From NCBI RefSeq assembly GCF_014678725.1, contig NZ_CP061497.1, positions 1,690,001 through 1,754,000 of the forward strand: DNA of 64,000 nucleotides. The letters are read 5' to 3'. This DNA is from Thermomonas sp. XSG (lineage in GTDB: Bacteria; Pseudomonadota; Gammaproteobacteria; Xanthomonadales; Xanthomonadaceae). A program made the translations under genes and the position numbers. This document shows, in pieces, positions 6,844 through 15,835 of the stretch (positions within the stretch are counted from its first letter, which is position 1; every line of letters starts with the position of its first letter). The notes under the pieces were generated by a model, which was given only the letters and a program-made list of their open reading frames with translations, did not search any database and was not told where the DNA came from.

Positions 6844-6860
6844 CTCACATGGAGGCAAGG

Positions 6861-7805
6861 ATGCGGCTTGCACCTTTTTGTTTAGTGCTTCTCGCATTGC
6901 CCGTACTGGCTGTCGCGCAGGAGCAGTCGAGCTTGAGCCTGACGCTGAAGCTCGCGCGTGACCGCGCCTACCGCACTGCACACGTCGACTGGAAGGCCGT
7001 CGAAGCAGACGCCAGATTGCTGGTCGTGAGTAAAGGCGAGGACGCGGCAATCCGCTTCGTGCTGAAGTCGCTGGGCGATGGGCACTCCTTCTACCGGCCG
7101 CCTCGACAGGGCGTCACGCCGCTCCTTGCCGCCACCACCGCCCCTCAAGCGTCGGTCCGGGTCCTGTCTCAGCTACAGGCGCCTCAAGATGGCGTTCCGG
7201 TCATTCGGATCAATGGCTGGTCGGGCACCCCCCAGGAGGCGATGGCTGCAACTGCAGCGCTGAGGGCCGACTTGGTGAGTGCGCTTTCGGAGCCACGTTG
7301 CGGCGTCATCCTGGACTTCTCAGGCAACACCGGCGGCAACATGTGGCCAATGCTGGTTGGCTTAAGCCCGCTCTTAACGGAGGGTGTGCTGGGCTACTTC
7401 AGGGATGCACGAGGCACTGACAAATCCATCGAGAAGAAGCCGGGCGGAATCTTCTTCGGCGACTCGGTCCACGCGCTTAACAGCGCAACAGCACTGCAGC
7501 CGAAGCACCCGGCCCCGCTGATTGCAGTAGCCGTAGGGCCGCGAAGCTCGAGTTCCGGCGAGATTGTCCCAATCATGTTCCACGGTCAAAGCAACGTGCG
7601 TCTGTTTGGCCAGCGGACCTCCGGTCAATCCACTGCCAACTCGACGTTCCCTTTACCCAATGGCGGTGCCGCCAACATCACTACTGCCGTTACGCTGGAT
7701 AGGCACGGGAAGGTGTTTGACGCACACATCGAACCGGAAGTCTCGACGGAGAAGCCTGTAGAGGACGCAGCACGATGGATATCGAGGCAATGCCAGCACA
7801 GGTGA
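6861..7805 (+). CDS. Exported S41-family (tail-specific protease-like) peptidase
   Basis: The start is put at ATG 6861 because ggagg at 6851-6855 fits a ribosome binding site five bases away. ATG 6849 would add only MEAR. The 314-residue product begins with a signal peptide (MRLAPFCLVLLALPVLAVAQ). The middle holds motifs of the S41 (C-terminal processing protease) fold: GVILDFSGNTGGNMWPM, then PLIAVAVGPRSSSSGEI with the candidate catalytic serine, then FGQRTSGQSTANSTFPLPNG. There is no clear PDZ domain, so it resembles short S41 relatives rather than Prc/CtpA. The product should act in the periplasm. It is the largest gene of the array. Confidence 0.83.
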   Translation: MRLAPFCLVLLALPVLAVAQEQSSLSLTLKLARDRAYRTAHVDWKAVEADARLLVVSKGEDAAIRFVLKSLGDGHSFYRPPRQGVTPLLAATTAPQASVRVLSQLQAPQDGVPVIRINGWSGTPQEAMAATAALRADLVSALSEPRCGVILDFSGNTGGNMWPMLVGLSPLLTEGVLGYFRDARGTDKSIEKKPGGIFFGDSVHALNSATALQPKHPAPLIAVAVGPRSSSSGEIVPIMFHGQSNVRLFGQRTSGQSTANSTFPLPNGGAANITTAVTLDRHGKVFDAHIEPEVSTEKPVEDAARWISRQCQHR

Positions 7806-7806
7806 C

Positions 7807-7866
7807 CCCTAACTATTCGTCCAAGCCGACGCCGATTTGCGGCGCGGCTTAACTCAGGCGTTAGGG
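7807..7866 (+). repeat. attC site 15 (60 bp, variant centre)
   Basis: R'' ccctaac at 7807-7813, R' gttaggg at 7860-7866. The centre reads gacgccgatttgcggcg and the left arm aactattcg, both changed from the common form. Confidence 0.9.
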
Positions 7867-7873
7867 GCCAATC

Positions 7874-8398
7874 GTGACATCTCTGGAAGTCCTAGATTCC
7901 GCCATCAAAATTGGACTCGGCGCATTGATAGCCGCCCTCTCCACTTTTGTTATCACACGCGTCCAACACAGGAACTCTCTCAGAAAAGAGGCTATTGACC
8001 GAGAGTTTGCACTTCTGCGAGAGGTTGCAGAGAAGACTGAGAGATTCACACATACCACTCTCAAGTATTGGTCATTCGCGTCTGATTGGCACCGCGCGTT
8101 GCGCAAGGATAGAGGCACTCCCAAGCCTGACCTTCTCAAATCATCACAACAGGAACTTTTCAATCATTTCGGTGATGTAACAAGCGCTGAGGCGGTTTTG
8201 CTTCTATTGGGCCAAGAAGCCGCACAAGAGCGTCTCCGCACTTACGGAGAGTACGTCGTCAGCTTTCGCAAGGAAGCTAGCAAAACGTCCGAGCCCATGT
8301 CAGAGATCATCATTGAGGACTACCGCAAACACTTCCTCAATGCACGTGCCAGCCTATTCCGAGAACTCCATCAGATTTATAAAGGACTTGGCCCCTAA
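7874..8398 (+). CDS. Membrane-anchored hypothetical protein
   Basis: The 174-residue product starts at GTG 7874. One hydrophobic segment near residues 8-27 (AIKIGLGALIAALSTFVITR) is followed by a long charged region, much of it predicted helical by residue pattern (RKEAIDREFALLREVAEKTE), suggesting a coiled coil or helical bundle in the cytoplasm. It looks like the many short proteins with one N-terminal anchor and a helical body of unknown role. The stop TAA lies in attC 16. Confidence 0.68.
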   Translation: MTSLEVLDSAIKIGLGALIAALSTFVITRVQHRNSLRKEAIDREFALLREVAEKTERFTHTTLKYWSFASDWHRALRKDRGTPKPDLLKSSQQELFNHFGDVTSAEAVLLLLGQEAAQERLRTYGEYVVSFRKEASKTSEPMSEIIIEDYRKHFLNARASLFRELHQIYKGLGP

Positions 8399-8499
8399 CA
8401 ATTCGTTCAAGCCGAGACCGCTTCGCGGCTCGGCTTAAGTGGTAGGTTTTACCACTCCGCCGTGCCGCGCAGCGGTCCGGCTTAACTCAGGCGTTAGGC
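8393..8499 (+). repeat. attC site 16 (107 bp, long type)
   Basis: R'' ccctaac at 8393-8399, R' gttaggc at 8493-8499. The insert carries its own perfect hairpin, agtggta at 8438-8444 pairing with taccact at 8450-8456, and differs from the inserts of attC 2, 4 and 9. Confidence 0.88.
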
Positions 8500-8504
8500 C
8501 CCAC

Positions 8505-8786
8505 ATGAAGAAGATCGCCCGACCGGAGCCGCAAGTGACTTGGATCTCCCCGGTTGGAGAAGGATTTCAGTTGGAGATCTCCGCCACAATCAATGGGCTA
8601 TTGCATCAGCTAGTGACTGTTGTTGCCGACGATCTAGATGAATCGCTCTGGGCTCAAGTCAGTTCAGGCGGCACCGAAGTCCAAATACCTCTTGCAGTCC
8701 TGCGAGATGCGCTTGACGCTGCCGTCGGTCAAGTTCACTCGGAGAGTTGGTATGACGAGCAGCTACCGACTGACGGTGAGGCCTAA
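8505..8786 (+). CDS. Hypothetical small soluble cassette protein
   Basis: The 93-residue product starts at ATG 8505, five bases after the R' box of attC 16. It has no signal peptide or membrane span. The first half looks strand-rich (QVTWISPVGEGFQLEISATING), the second contains a helix-like IPLAVLRDALDAAVGQV and an acidic end. I do not recognise it. Confidence 0.65.
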   Translation: MKKIARPEPQVTWISPVGEGFQLEISATINGLLHQLVTVVADDLDESLWAQVSSGGTEVQIPLAVLRDALDAAVGQVHSESWYDEQLPTDGEA

Positions 8787-8892
8787 CAAGTCGTTCAAGC
8801 CGAGCCCGCTTCGTGGCAGCGCCTGCGTGCCTGCGCTACGCTTGCACGCATTCGCCGCCACTGCGCGTGCCGGCTTAACTCAGGTGTTAGGC
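8781..8892 (+). repeat. attC site 17 (112 bp, long type)
   Basis: R'' gcctaac at 8781-8787, R' gttaggc at 8886-8892. The insert is rich in gcgtgc/gcacgc motifs (gcctgcgtgc, gcttgcacgc, gcgcgtgc) that can pair with one another. Confidence 0.88.
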
Positions 8893-8894
8893 CC

Positions 8895-9248
8895 ATGCCC
8901 AAGCTCACTCGCTACCTGTGTATTGCCTTCGTCATTACCGCATTGGCCATCCCCGCTGCCTGGCTGGCAATTCAACGCACGGACGCCTTTTCCGTAGCGT
9001 CTTCCCACATCAAGAACAGCATTGACGTTCGCTCTCGCCTTGGAGAAATCCAGGACATTGACCTGTCCCTCTTCGGTTACAACATGCATGTTGTCGGCGC
9101 CGGCGGTGAAGCTAGCTTCAACCTTAAACTAAAGGGCTCTCTCGCTACCGGCACTGCTTTCGTCGAACTCACTCGGCAAGGCACTTGGCGCCCAGTAGGG
9201 ACTCGGCTTGCGCTTCAAGACGGCACGGTAATGGACGTCACGCAATGA
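8895..9248 (+). CDS. Coa1/Tim21-like domain membrane protein
   Basis: The 117-residue product starts at ATG 8895. An N-terminal hydrophobic segment (residues 9-27) anchors it. The rest, including DAFSVASSHIKNSIDVRSRLG, a central GEASFNLKLKGSLATGTAFVEL and the end GTWRPVGTRLAL, has the layout of the cytochrome oxidase assembly Coa1 family: an anchor, then a helix before a conserved LG, then a sheet with GxxGxxxV. In bacteria this domain is found in many small proteins of unknown role, commonly in cassettes. It is the last gene of the array. Confidence 0.76.
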   Translation: MPKLTRYLCIAFVITALAIPAAWLAIQRTDAFSVASSHIKNSIDVRSRLGEIQDIDLSLFGYNMHVVGAGGEASFNLKLKGSLATGTAFVELTRQGTWRPVGTRLALQDGTVMDVTQ

Positions 9249-9258
9249 GGCATCATGG

Positions 9259-9318
9259 GCCTAACAAGTCCTTCAAGCCGACGCCGCTTCGCGGCGCGGC
9301 TTAACTCAGGTGTTGGCC
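9259..9318 (+). repeat. attC site 18 (60 bp), terminal, decayed right box
   Basis: R'' gcctaac at 9259-9265, but the right box reads gttggcc at 9312-9318 instead of gttaggc. Standard centre. It closes the array; what follows is core chromosome on the other strand. Confidence 0.88.
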
Positions 9319-9353
9319 GACGTCCGCTTCTGGCCGAAAGCTGCCTTATTCGC

Positions 9354-9386
9354 AATAAAAAAACGCCGGCCTTGCGGCCGGCGTTC
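9354..9386 (-). terminator. Intrinsic terminator of actP
   Basis: On the minus strand aacgccggcc-gcaa-ggccggcgtt forms a ten-pair hairpin followed by a run of T. It lies 27 bases beyond the actP stop codon. Confidence 0.9.
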
Positions 9387-9412
9387 TGCGTACGCGACGC
9401 GGGGGAGGCGCG

Positions 9413-11146
9413 TCAGTGGCCGGAGGACTTGGAGGCTCCCAGGCCCGTCTCCGCGCGCACCTGCTGGGCCTTGAACGCGCCGCGTTCCTTGGCGGCCTGG
9501 GCGCTGCGGTCGGTGATGGAGAAGAACCAGATGCCGGCGAAGGCGATCGCCATCGAGAACAGCGCCGGCGAGGTGTAGGGGAACCAGGCCGAGCCGGCGG
9601 GGTTGCCCAGCGTGGCTTCCCACACCGAGGGAGAGACCACCGTCAGCGCCACCGAGGACACCAGGCCGAGGAAGCCGCCGATCACCGCGCCGCGGGTGGT
9701 GCAGTCCTTCCACAGCAGCGACAGGATCAGCACCGGGAAGTTGGCGGAAGCGGCGATGGCGAAGGCCAGCGACACCATGAAGGCCACGTTCTGCTTCTCG
9801 AAGGCGATCCCCAGCAGCACCGCGATCACGCCCAACGCCACCGTGGTGATGCGCGAGACCTTCAGCTCGGAAGCGCTGTCGGCCTTGCCCTTCTTCAGCA
9901 CGGTGGCGTAGAGGTCATGCGACACCGCCGACGCGCCGGACAGGGTCAGGCCGGCCACCACCGCCAGGATGGTGGCGAAGGCCACCGCCGAGATGAAGCC
10001 GAAGAACACGTTGCCGCCCACCATCTTGGCCACCAGCACCGCCGCCATGTTGGCCGCGCCGGCGCCGCCCTTGATGGTGCCGGCATCGGCCATCTCGGGG
10101 TTGGTCAGCACCAGGGTGATGGCGCCGAAGCCGATGATGAAGATCAGGATGTAGAAGTAGCCGATCCAGGTGGTGGCCCAGAACACCGACTTGCGGGCTT
10201 CCTTGGCGTTGGGCACGGTGAAGAAGCGCATCAGGATGTGCGGCAGGCCGGCGGTGCCGAACATCAGCGCCATGCCGAAGCTGATTGCGCTGATCGGATC
10301 CTTGATGAAACCGCCCGGGCCCATGATCGACAATCCCTTTGCAGCCGCTCCCGCGCTTTCCTCCGGCGTTGTTGCCGCTGCGGCCGCCAGCTGCGCCTTC
10401 ACCTGCACGCCCTTGGCGAACAGCGCCTCCGGGCTGAAGCCGTAGTTCGCCAGCACCATGAAGGCCATGAAGGTCACGCCCGCCAGCAGCAGGCAGGCCT
10501 TGATGATCTGCACCCAGGTGGTGGCGGTCATGCCGCCGAACAGCACGTAGACCATCATCAGGCCGCCGACGATGACCACCGCGATCCAGTACTCCAGCCC
10601 GAACAGCAGCTTGATCAGCGCGCCCGCGCCGACCATCTGCGCGATCAGGTAGAACGCCACCACCACCAGCGTGCCGGAGGCGGCGAAGGCGCGGATCGGG
10701 GTCTGGTTGAAGCGGTAGCCGGCCACGTCGGCGAAGGTGAACTTGCCGAGGTTGCGCAGGCGTTCGGCCATCAGGAAGGTGATGATCGGCCAGCCGACCA
10801 GGAATCCGACGGAATAGATGATGCCGTCGAAGCCGCTGCTCATCACCATCGCGGAGATGCCCAGGAACGACGCCGCGCTCATGTAGTCGCCGGCGATCGC
10901 CAGCCCGTTCTGGAAGCCGGTGATGCCGCCGCCGGCGGTGTAGAAGTCCGCCGCCGAACGCGTGCGCGCCGCCGCCCACTTGGTGATCCACAGGGTGGCG
11001 ATGACGAATACGGCGAACATGCTGATCGCCACCCAGTTGGTGGGCTGTTTGTCGACCTGGCCGAGATCGCCGCCGGCGGCCAGCGCGATGTTGCTGGCCG
11101 TCATCGCGGCCAGCGCCAGCGATGCCTTCATCTTCGATGCGTTCAT
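9413..11146 (-). CDS. actP: Cation/acetate symporter ActP
   Basis: This 577-residue protein belongs to the sodium:solute symporter family and matches ActP, which takes up acetate with a cation across the inner membrane. It begins with a signal-like segment ending ALAA, then about 13 hydrophobic segments. Typical segments are [29 protein letters not shown] near the second span and VSHDLYATV later. Length fits E. coli ActP (549) with a small alanine-rich insertion near residue 260. The start overlaps the end of the DUF485 gene by four bases, so the two form an operon. The acs gene and crbS/crbR kinase pair nearby support acetate use. Confidence 0.95.
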   Translation of the reverse strand: MNASKMKASLALAAMTASNIALAAGGDLGQVDKQPTNWVAISMFAVFVIATLWITKWAAARTRSAADFYTAGGGITGFQNGLAIAGDYMSAASFLGISAMVMSSGFDGIIYSVGFLVGWPIITFLMAERLRNLGKFTFADVAGYRFNQTPIRAFAASGTLVVVAFYLIAQMVGAGALIKLLFGLEYWIAVVIVGGLMMVYVLFGGMTATTWVQIIKACLLLAGVTFMAFMVLANYGFSPEALFAKGVQVKAQLAAAAATTPEESAGAAAKGLSIMGPGGFIKDPISAISFGMALMFGTAGLPHILMRFFTVPNAKEARKSVFWATTWIGYFYILIFIIGFGAITLVLTNPEMADAGTIKGGAGAANMAAVLVAKMVGGNVFFGFISAVAFATILAVVAGLTLSGASAVSHDLYATVLKKGKADSASELKVSRITTVALGVIAVLLGIAFEKQNVAFMVSLAFAIAASANFPVLILSLLWKDCTTRGAVIGGFLGLVSSVALTVVSPSVWEATLGNPAGSAWFPYTSPALFSMAIAFAGIWFFSITDRSAQAAKERGAFKAQQVRAETGLGASKSSGH

Positions 11147-11460
11147 CGGGCAGCGTCCTCCAGGATCTGGGCGGTCAGGCGGTCGTACTCGCTGTTGGCG
11201 CGACGCACGTACAGCCCGGTGATGGCGATGGTGAACACGATCACCCCGAACGCGATCGGGATGCCGAGGGTGGTGACGCCATCGCTGATCGGCTGGGCAA
11301 GGAATTCCTTGTCGAACGCGATCAGGCCGATGAAGCCGTAGTAGACGACCAGCATCAGGATGGTCAGCGTCCAGCCCAGGCCGTTGCGCTTGCGCTTGAG
11401 CGCCTGGTAGGCGGAGTTGGCCTCGATGCGGGCCACCATCGGATCTTGCATGTCGGACAT
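11143..11460 (-). CDS. yjcH: DUF485 inner-membrane protein (YjcH-like)
   Basis: The 105-residue product has two hydrophobic segments ([19 protein letters not shown] and [21 protein letters not shown]) and the standard DUF485 layout with a long N-terminal cytoplasmic part ([18 protein letters not shown]) and C-terminal YDRLTAQI. In many proteobacteria this gene comes just before actP and is co-transcribed with it, as here. It is thought to assist the symporter, but its exact role is unknown. Confidence 0.93.
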   Translation of the reverse strand: MSDMQDPMVARIEANSAYQALKRKRNGLGWTLTILMLVVYYGFIGLIAFDKEFLAQPISDGVTTLGIPIAFGVIVFTIAITGLYVRRANSEYDRLTAQILEDAAR

Positions 11461-11470
11461 GGCGTGCTCC

Positions 11471-12850
11471 TCAGAAGCTGTACTTGACGGTGGCGTGGAC
11501 GCGGCGGAGGTCGCCGTCGGCGCCGCTTTCCAGTTCGCGGTTGCCCCAGATCAGTTCGGCGCCGACGTCGAGCTTGGGCAGCGGCGAGTAGATCAGGTTG
11601 GCGTGGAACGACTGCGCGGATCTGGTCACCCCGAAACCGGTCCAGTCGGTCTCGTTGTCCAGCTGCGCGCGCGAGAACATCAGGTTGCCGCGCAGCTTGG
11701 GGTTGAACACGTGCCGCCACGCGACGAAGCCGGCCAGTACGCCGGTGGGCTCGATGTCGCCGGCGGCGGCGTCGAGGGTGCCGTCCGCGCCCAGCGCGAA
11801 ACCGACGTAGCGGCCGATGCCGTTGCCGCCGATCAGCATGTAGCGCAGGTCGTCCTGCTTGCCGAGGTTGTACTTGCCGGACAGGCTCAGGCCGTAGCCG
11901 TTGCCGCTGGCATGGGTGCTGGCGGTGTCGTGGCGCAGCTGGCGGGCGATGCCGGCCACGCTGACGTGGCCGTAGTCACCCTTGCCGGTCCAGCGCACGG
12001 TGATGTCGGGCAGGTTGCCGTCGTCGCTGGTGGTGCGCGCGGTGCCGCGGTAGGCGCCAACCACCGTCTGCGGGTTCTCCAGCGCCACCGACCACGCACC
12101 GCTGGTGTAGCGCAGCTGGGCCTGGCGCACGAACACCGTGCCTTCGGTGGGGCCCACGAAGTCCACCGCGTCCGGCAGTGCCGCCACATCCTGGAAGTTG
12201 GACCAGGTCTGGCCGGCCAGCCACTTGTCCCAGCTCACGTAGGCCTGCCGCACGGTCACGCCGTGGGTGTTGGTGGAAGCCTGGTTGCCGAGGTTGGCCA
12301 TGCCGCCGCCGAACAGGTCGAACTCCAGGTAGGCACGCGCCTTGTGGCCCTGCACTTCGCCGTCGCTGGCGAACCAGAAGCGCGAGAACTGCGCGTGGCT
12401 GTCGAGGTCGGTGCGCGACTCGTCCACGCCGCCCACCGGGATCGCGCTGGGCAGGTAGAACATGCGGCCGGCGGTGCCGTCGGCGATCTCGCCGGCATTG
12501 GTGCTGGTCGCCATCGCATCAAGCTTGATGAAGCCGCCGAAGCTGAAGCGCGTGTCGGGATTGCCGCTGGCCAGGATCGGCGCCGACTGGATCTTCGGCT
12601 TGCCGTCGGCCTGCGCCACCTGCACGGCGTCGAGCTTGGCCTGCGCCTGTGCCAGCGTGCCCTGCTGCTGGGTGAGCGCGGCCTGCTGTTGCTGCTGCGC
12701 GCCCAGCAGCGCCTGCACCTGTGCCTCCAGCTGGGCGATGCGGGCTTCGAGTTCTTTCTCCTTCGCGGTCTGCGCGAAGGCCATGCCGGGCAGCAGCAGT
12801 GCCGCCACGATTGCAAGCGCCAACGGCTTGCGGATGGAGCGTGCGTTCAT
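11471..12850 (-). CDS. DcaP-like outer-membrane porin
   Basis: The 459-residue product has a signal peptide (LALAIVAALLLPGMAFA), then a coiled coil (EKELEARIAQLEAQVQALL plus a glutamine-rich stretch), then a beta-barrel region ending in a C-terminal phenylalanine (VKYSF), the outer-membrane sorting signal. This order of coiled coil and barrel is that of DcaP-like trimeric porins, which carry negatively charged organic acids. Start ATG 12850 has ggaggggaa upstream. It ends ten bases before the DUF485 gene, so it may be the first gene of the porin-yjcH-actP operon and serve acetate or dicarboxylate entry (inference). Confidence 0.88.
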   Translation of the reverse strand: MNARSIRKPLALAIVAALLLPGMAFAQTAKEKELEARIAQLEAQVQALLGAQQQQQAALTQQQGTLAQAQAKLDAVQVAQADGKPKIQSAPILASGNPDTRFSFGGFIKLDAMATSTNAGEIADGTAGRMFYLPSAIPVGGVDESRTDLDSHAQFSRFWFASDGEVQGHKARAYLEFDLFGGGMANLGNQASTNTHGVTVRQAYVSWDKWLAGQTWSNFQDVAALPDAVDFVGPTEGTVFVRQAQLRYTSGAWSVALENPQTVVGAYRGTARTTSDDGNLPDITVRWTGKGDYGHVSVAGIARQLRHDTASTHASGNGYGLSLSGKYNLGKQDDLRYMLIGGNGIGRYVGFALGADGTLDAAAGDIEPTGVLAGFVAWRHVFNPKLRGNLMFSRAQLDNETDWTGFGVTRSAQSFHANLIYSPLPKLDVGAELIWGNRELESGADGDLRRVHATVKYSF

Positions 12851-13038
12851 CGTTCCCCTCCCGGAATCAGTGCACGCGGTCGAGGGTGCGTGCAGGCAGG
12901 GCGTGCGCCTATTCGCCATTGGTCGTAGATCGTGCCGATTTCGACCAAGGTCTAATTCCACTTGCTGCGACGCAGCAGCATTGATGCGGCACACTTGGGA
13001 AAAGTGGCAACGCCCGCGTGGCGAATGGGAGAAGCACG

Positions 13039-14982
<1,944 letters not shown>

Positions 14983-14992
14983 TGCCGGCTCC

Positions 14993-15664
14993 ATGACCAC
15001 CCTGCTGATTGCCGACGACCACCCGCTGTTCCGCGAGGCGCTGCGGGGGGTCGCGCTGCGGCTCTTGCCGGAGGCCGACATCCGCGAGGCGGACAACGCC
15101 GCCGCGCTGTACGCGCTGGTGGAAGCCGAACCCGACGCCGACCTGCTGCTGCTCGACCTCAACATGCCCGGCGTGCACGGTTTCTCCGCGCTGGTGCACC
15201 TGCGCGCCGCGCATCCGCAGCTGCCGGTGGCGATCGTCTCCGCGCGCGAAGAACCCGAAGTGATGCGGCGCGCGCTGGACCATGGCGCGATGGGCTTCAT
15301 CCCGAAGTCCTCCGATGCCGCCACCCTTGGCACCGCGCTGCGGCAGGTGCTGGACGGCGAGCGCTGGATCCCGCCGGCGGCGCTGGCGGCCAAGCCCATG
15401 GCGGAGGAGGAGCGCGCGATCGCCGCGCGCATCCGCGAGCTCACGCCGCAGCAATTCCGGGTCCTGCAGATGCTCGGCTCCGGCCTGCTCAACAAGCAGA
15501 TCGGCTACGAGCTGGGCGTGTCGGAAGCCACCATCAAGGCGCATATGAGCGCGATCCTGCGCAAGCTGGGCGCGACCAACCGCACCCAGGCGATCCTGCT
15601 GGCGGGCAAGCTGCTGGTGGATCCGGAAAGCGTGGTGCTGCCGGAAGAACCCGAGGCGTCCTGA
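14993..15664 (+). CDS. crbR: Acetate-responsive LuxR/NarL-type response regulator (CrbR/ErdR-like)
   Basis: The 223-residue product has an N-terminal receiver with the acid pair at ADDHPLF and phospho-acceptor Asp55 (LLLLDLNMPG), then a LuxR-type helix-turn-helix at ~155-215 (LTPQQFRVLQMLGSGLLNKQIGYELGVSEATIKAHMSAIL). It starts 10 bases after acs, so it is co-transcribed with it. In Vibrio, Pseudomonas and Shewanella, CrbR (ErdR) is paired with the CrbS (MxtR) kinase and activates acs. The convergent gene next to it is exactly such a kinase. The symbol rests on that context and architecture. Confidence 0.9.
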   Translation: MTTLLIADDHPLFREALRGVALRLLPEADIREADNAAALYALVEAEPDADLLLLDLNMPGVHGFSALVHLRAAHPQLPVAIVSAREEPEVMRRALDHGAMGFIPKSSDAATLGTALRQVLDGERWIPPAALAAKPMAEEERAIAARIRELTPQQFRVLQMLGSGLLNKQIGYELGVSEATIKAHMSAILRKLGATNRTQAILLAGKLLVDPESVVLPEEPEAS

Positions 15665-15835
15665 GCACGGGCACTGGCGGCCAGTGCGCAGGGAAGTCAG
15701 GAAGCGGGACTCTTCCTGCTTCCATGCGAGGCCTCGCACCATGCGTGCGTTGTTGTCGACGAGGCATCGGGGCCGGGGTGCGGCCTGCGCCGTGTTCGCG
15801 CGTTGCGCGAGGTGACAGGAACAGGTGTCGGATCG

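Larger units (their letters stand above)
1..9318 (+). mobile_element. Chromosomal integron gene-cassette array (distal part)
   Basis: Eighteen attC recombination sites occur in the same orientation, each with an RYYYAAC-like R'' box on the left and a GTTRRRY-like R' box on the right, and a single plus-strand gene sits between neighbours. This is the layout of cassettes inserted one after another by an integron integrase at an attI site. The sites share the same core, starting with taacaattc and ending with cttaactcaggtgttagg, which is typical of a chromosomal (sedentary) integron. Orientation places attI, the Pc promoter and the integrase gene to the left of position 1. No integrase is present here. 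The last attC has a damaged R' box and marks the old end of the array. Confidence 0.95.

Noticed and set aside
4045..8520. Extended inserts in long attC sites as insertion sequences
   Set aside because: They are only about 48-52 bp, have no transposase or target duplication, and form stems within attC, so they are variable central regions of the sites.
1..9318. Regularly spaced ~60-bp repeats as a CRISPR array
   Set aside because: The repeats are palindromic attC sites with R'' and R' boxes, and the spacers are whole genes of different lengths on one strand.
9416..11341. 641-codon plus-strand open frame opposite actP
   Set aside because: It is the shadow of actP and the DUF485 gene in high-GC sequence; the translation is low-complexity, rich in His, Arg, Gly and Ala, and has no family features.
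15665..15835. Inverted repeat gcactggcggccagtgc between crbR and crbS as a terminator
   Set aside because: The stem is short and no T-run follows on either strand, so an intrinsic terminator cannot be supported.
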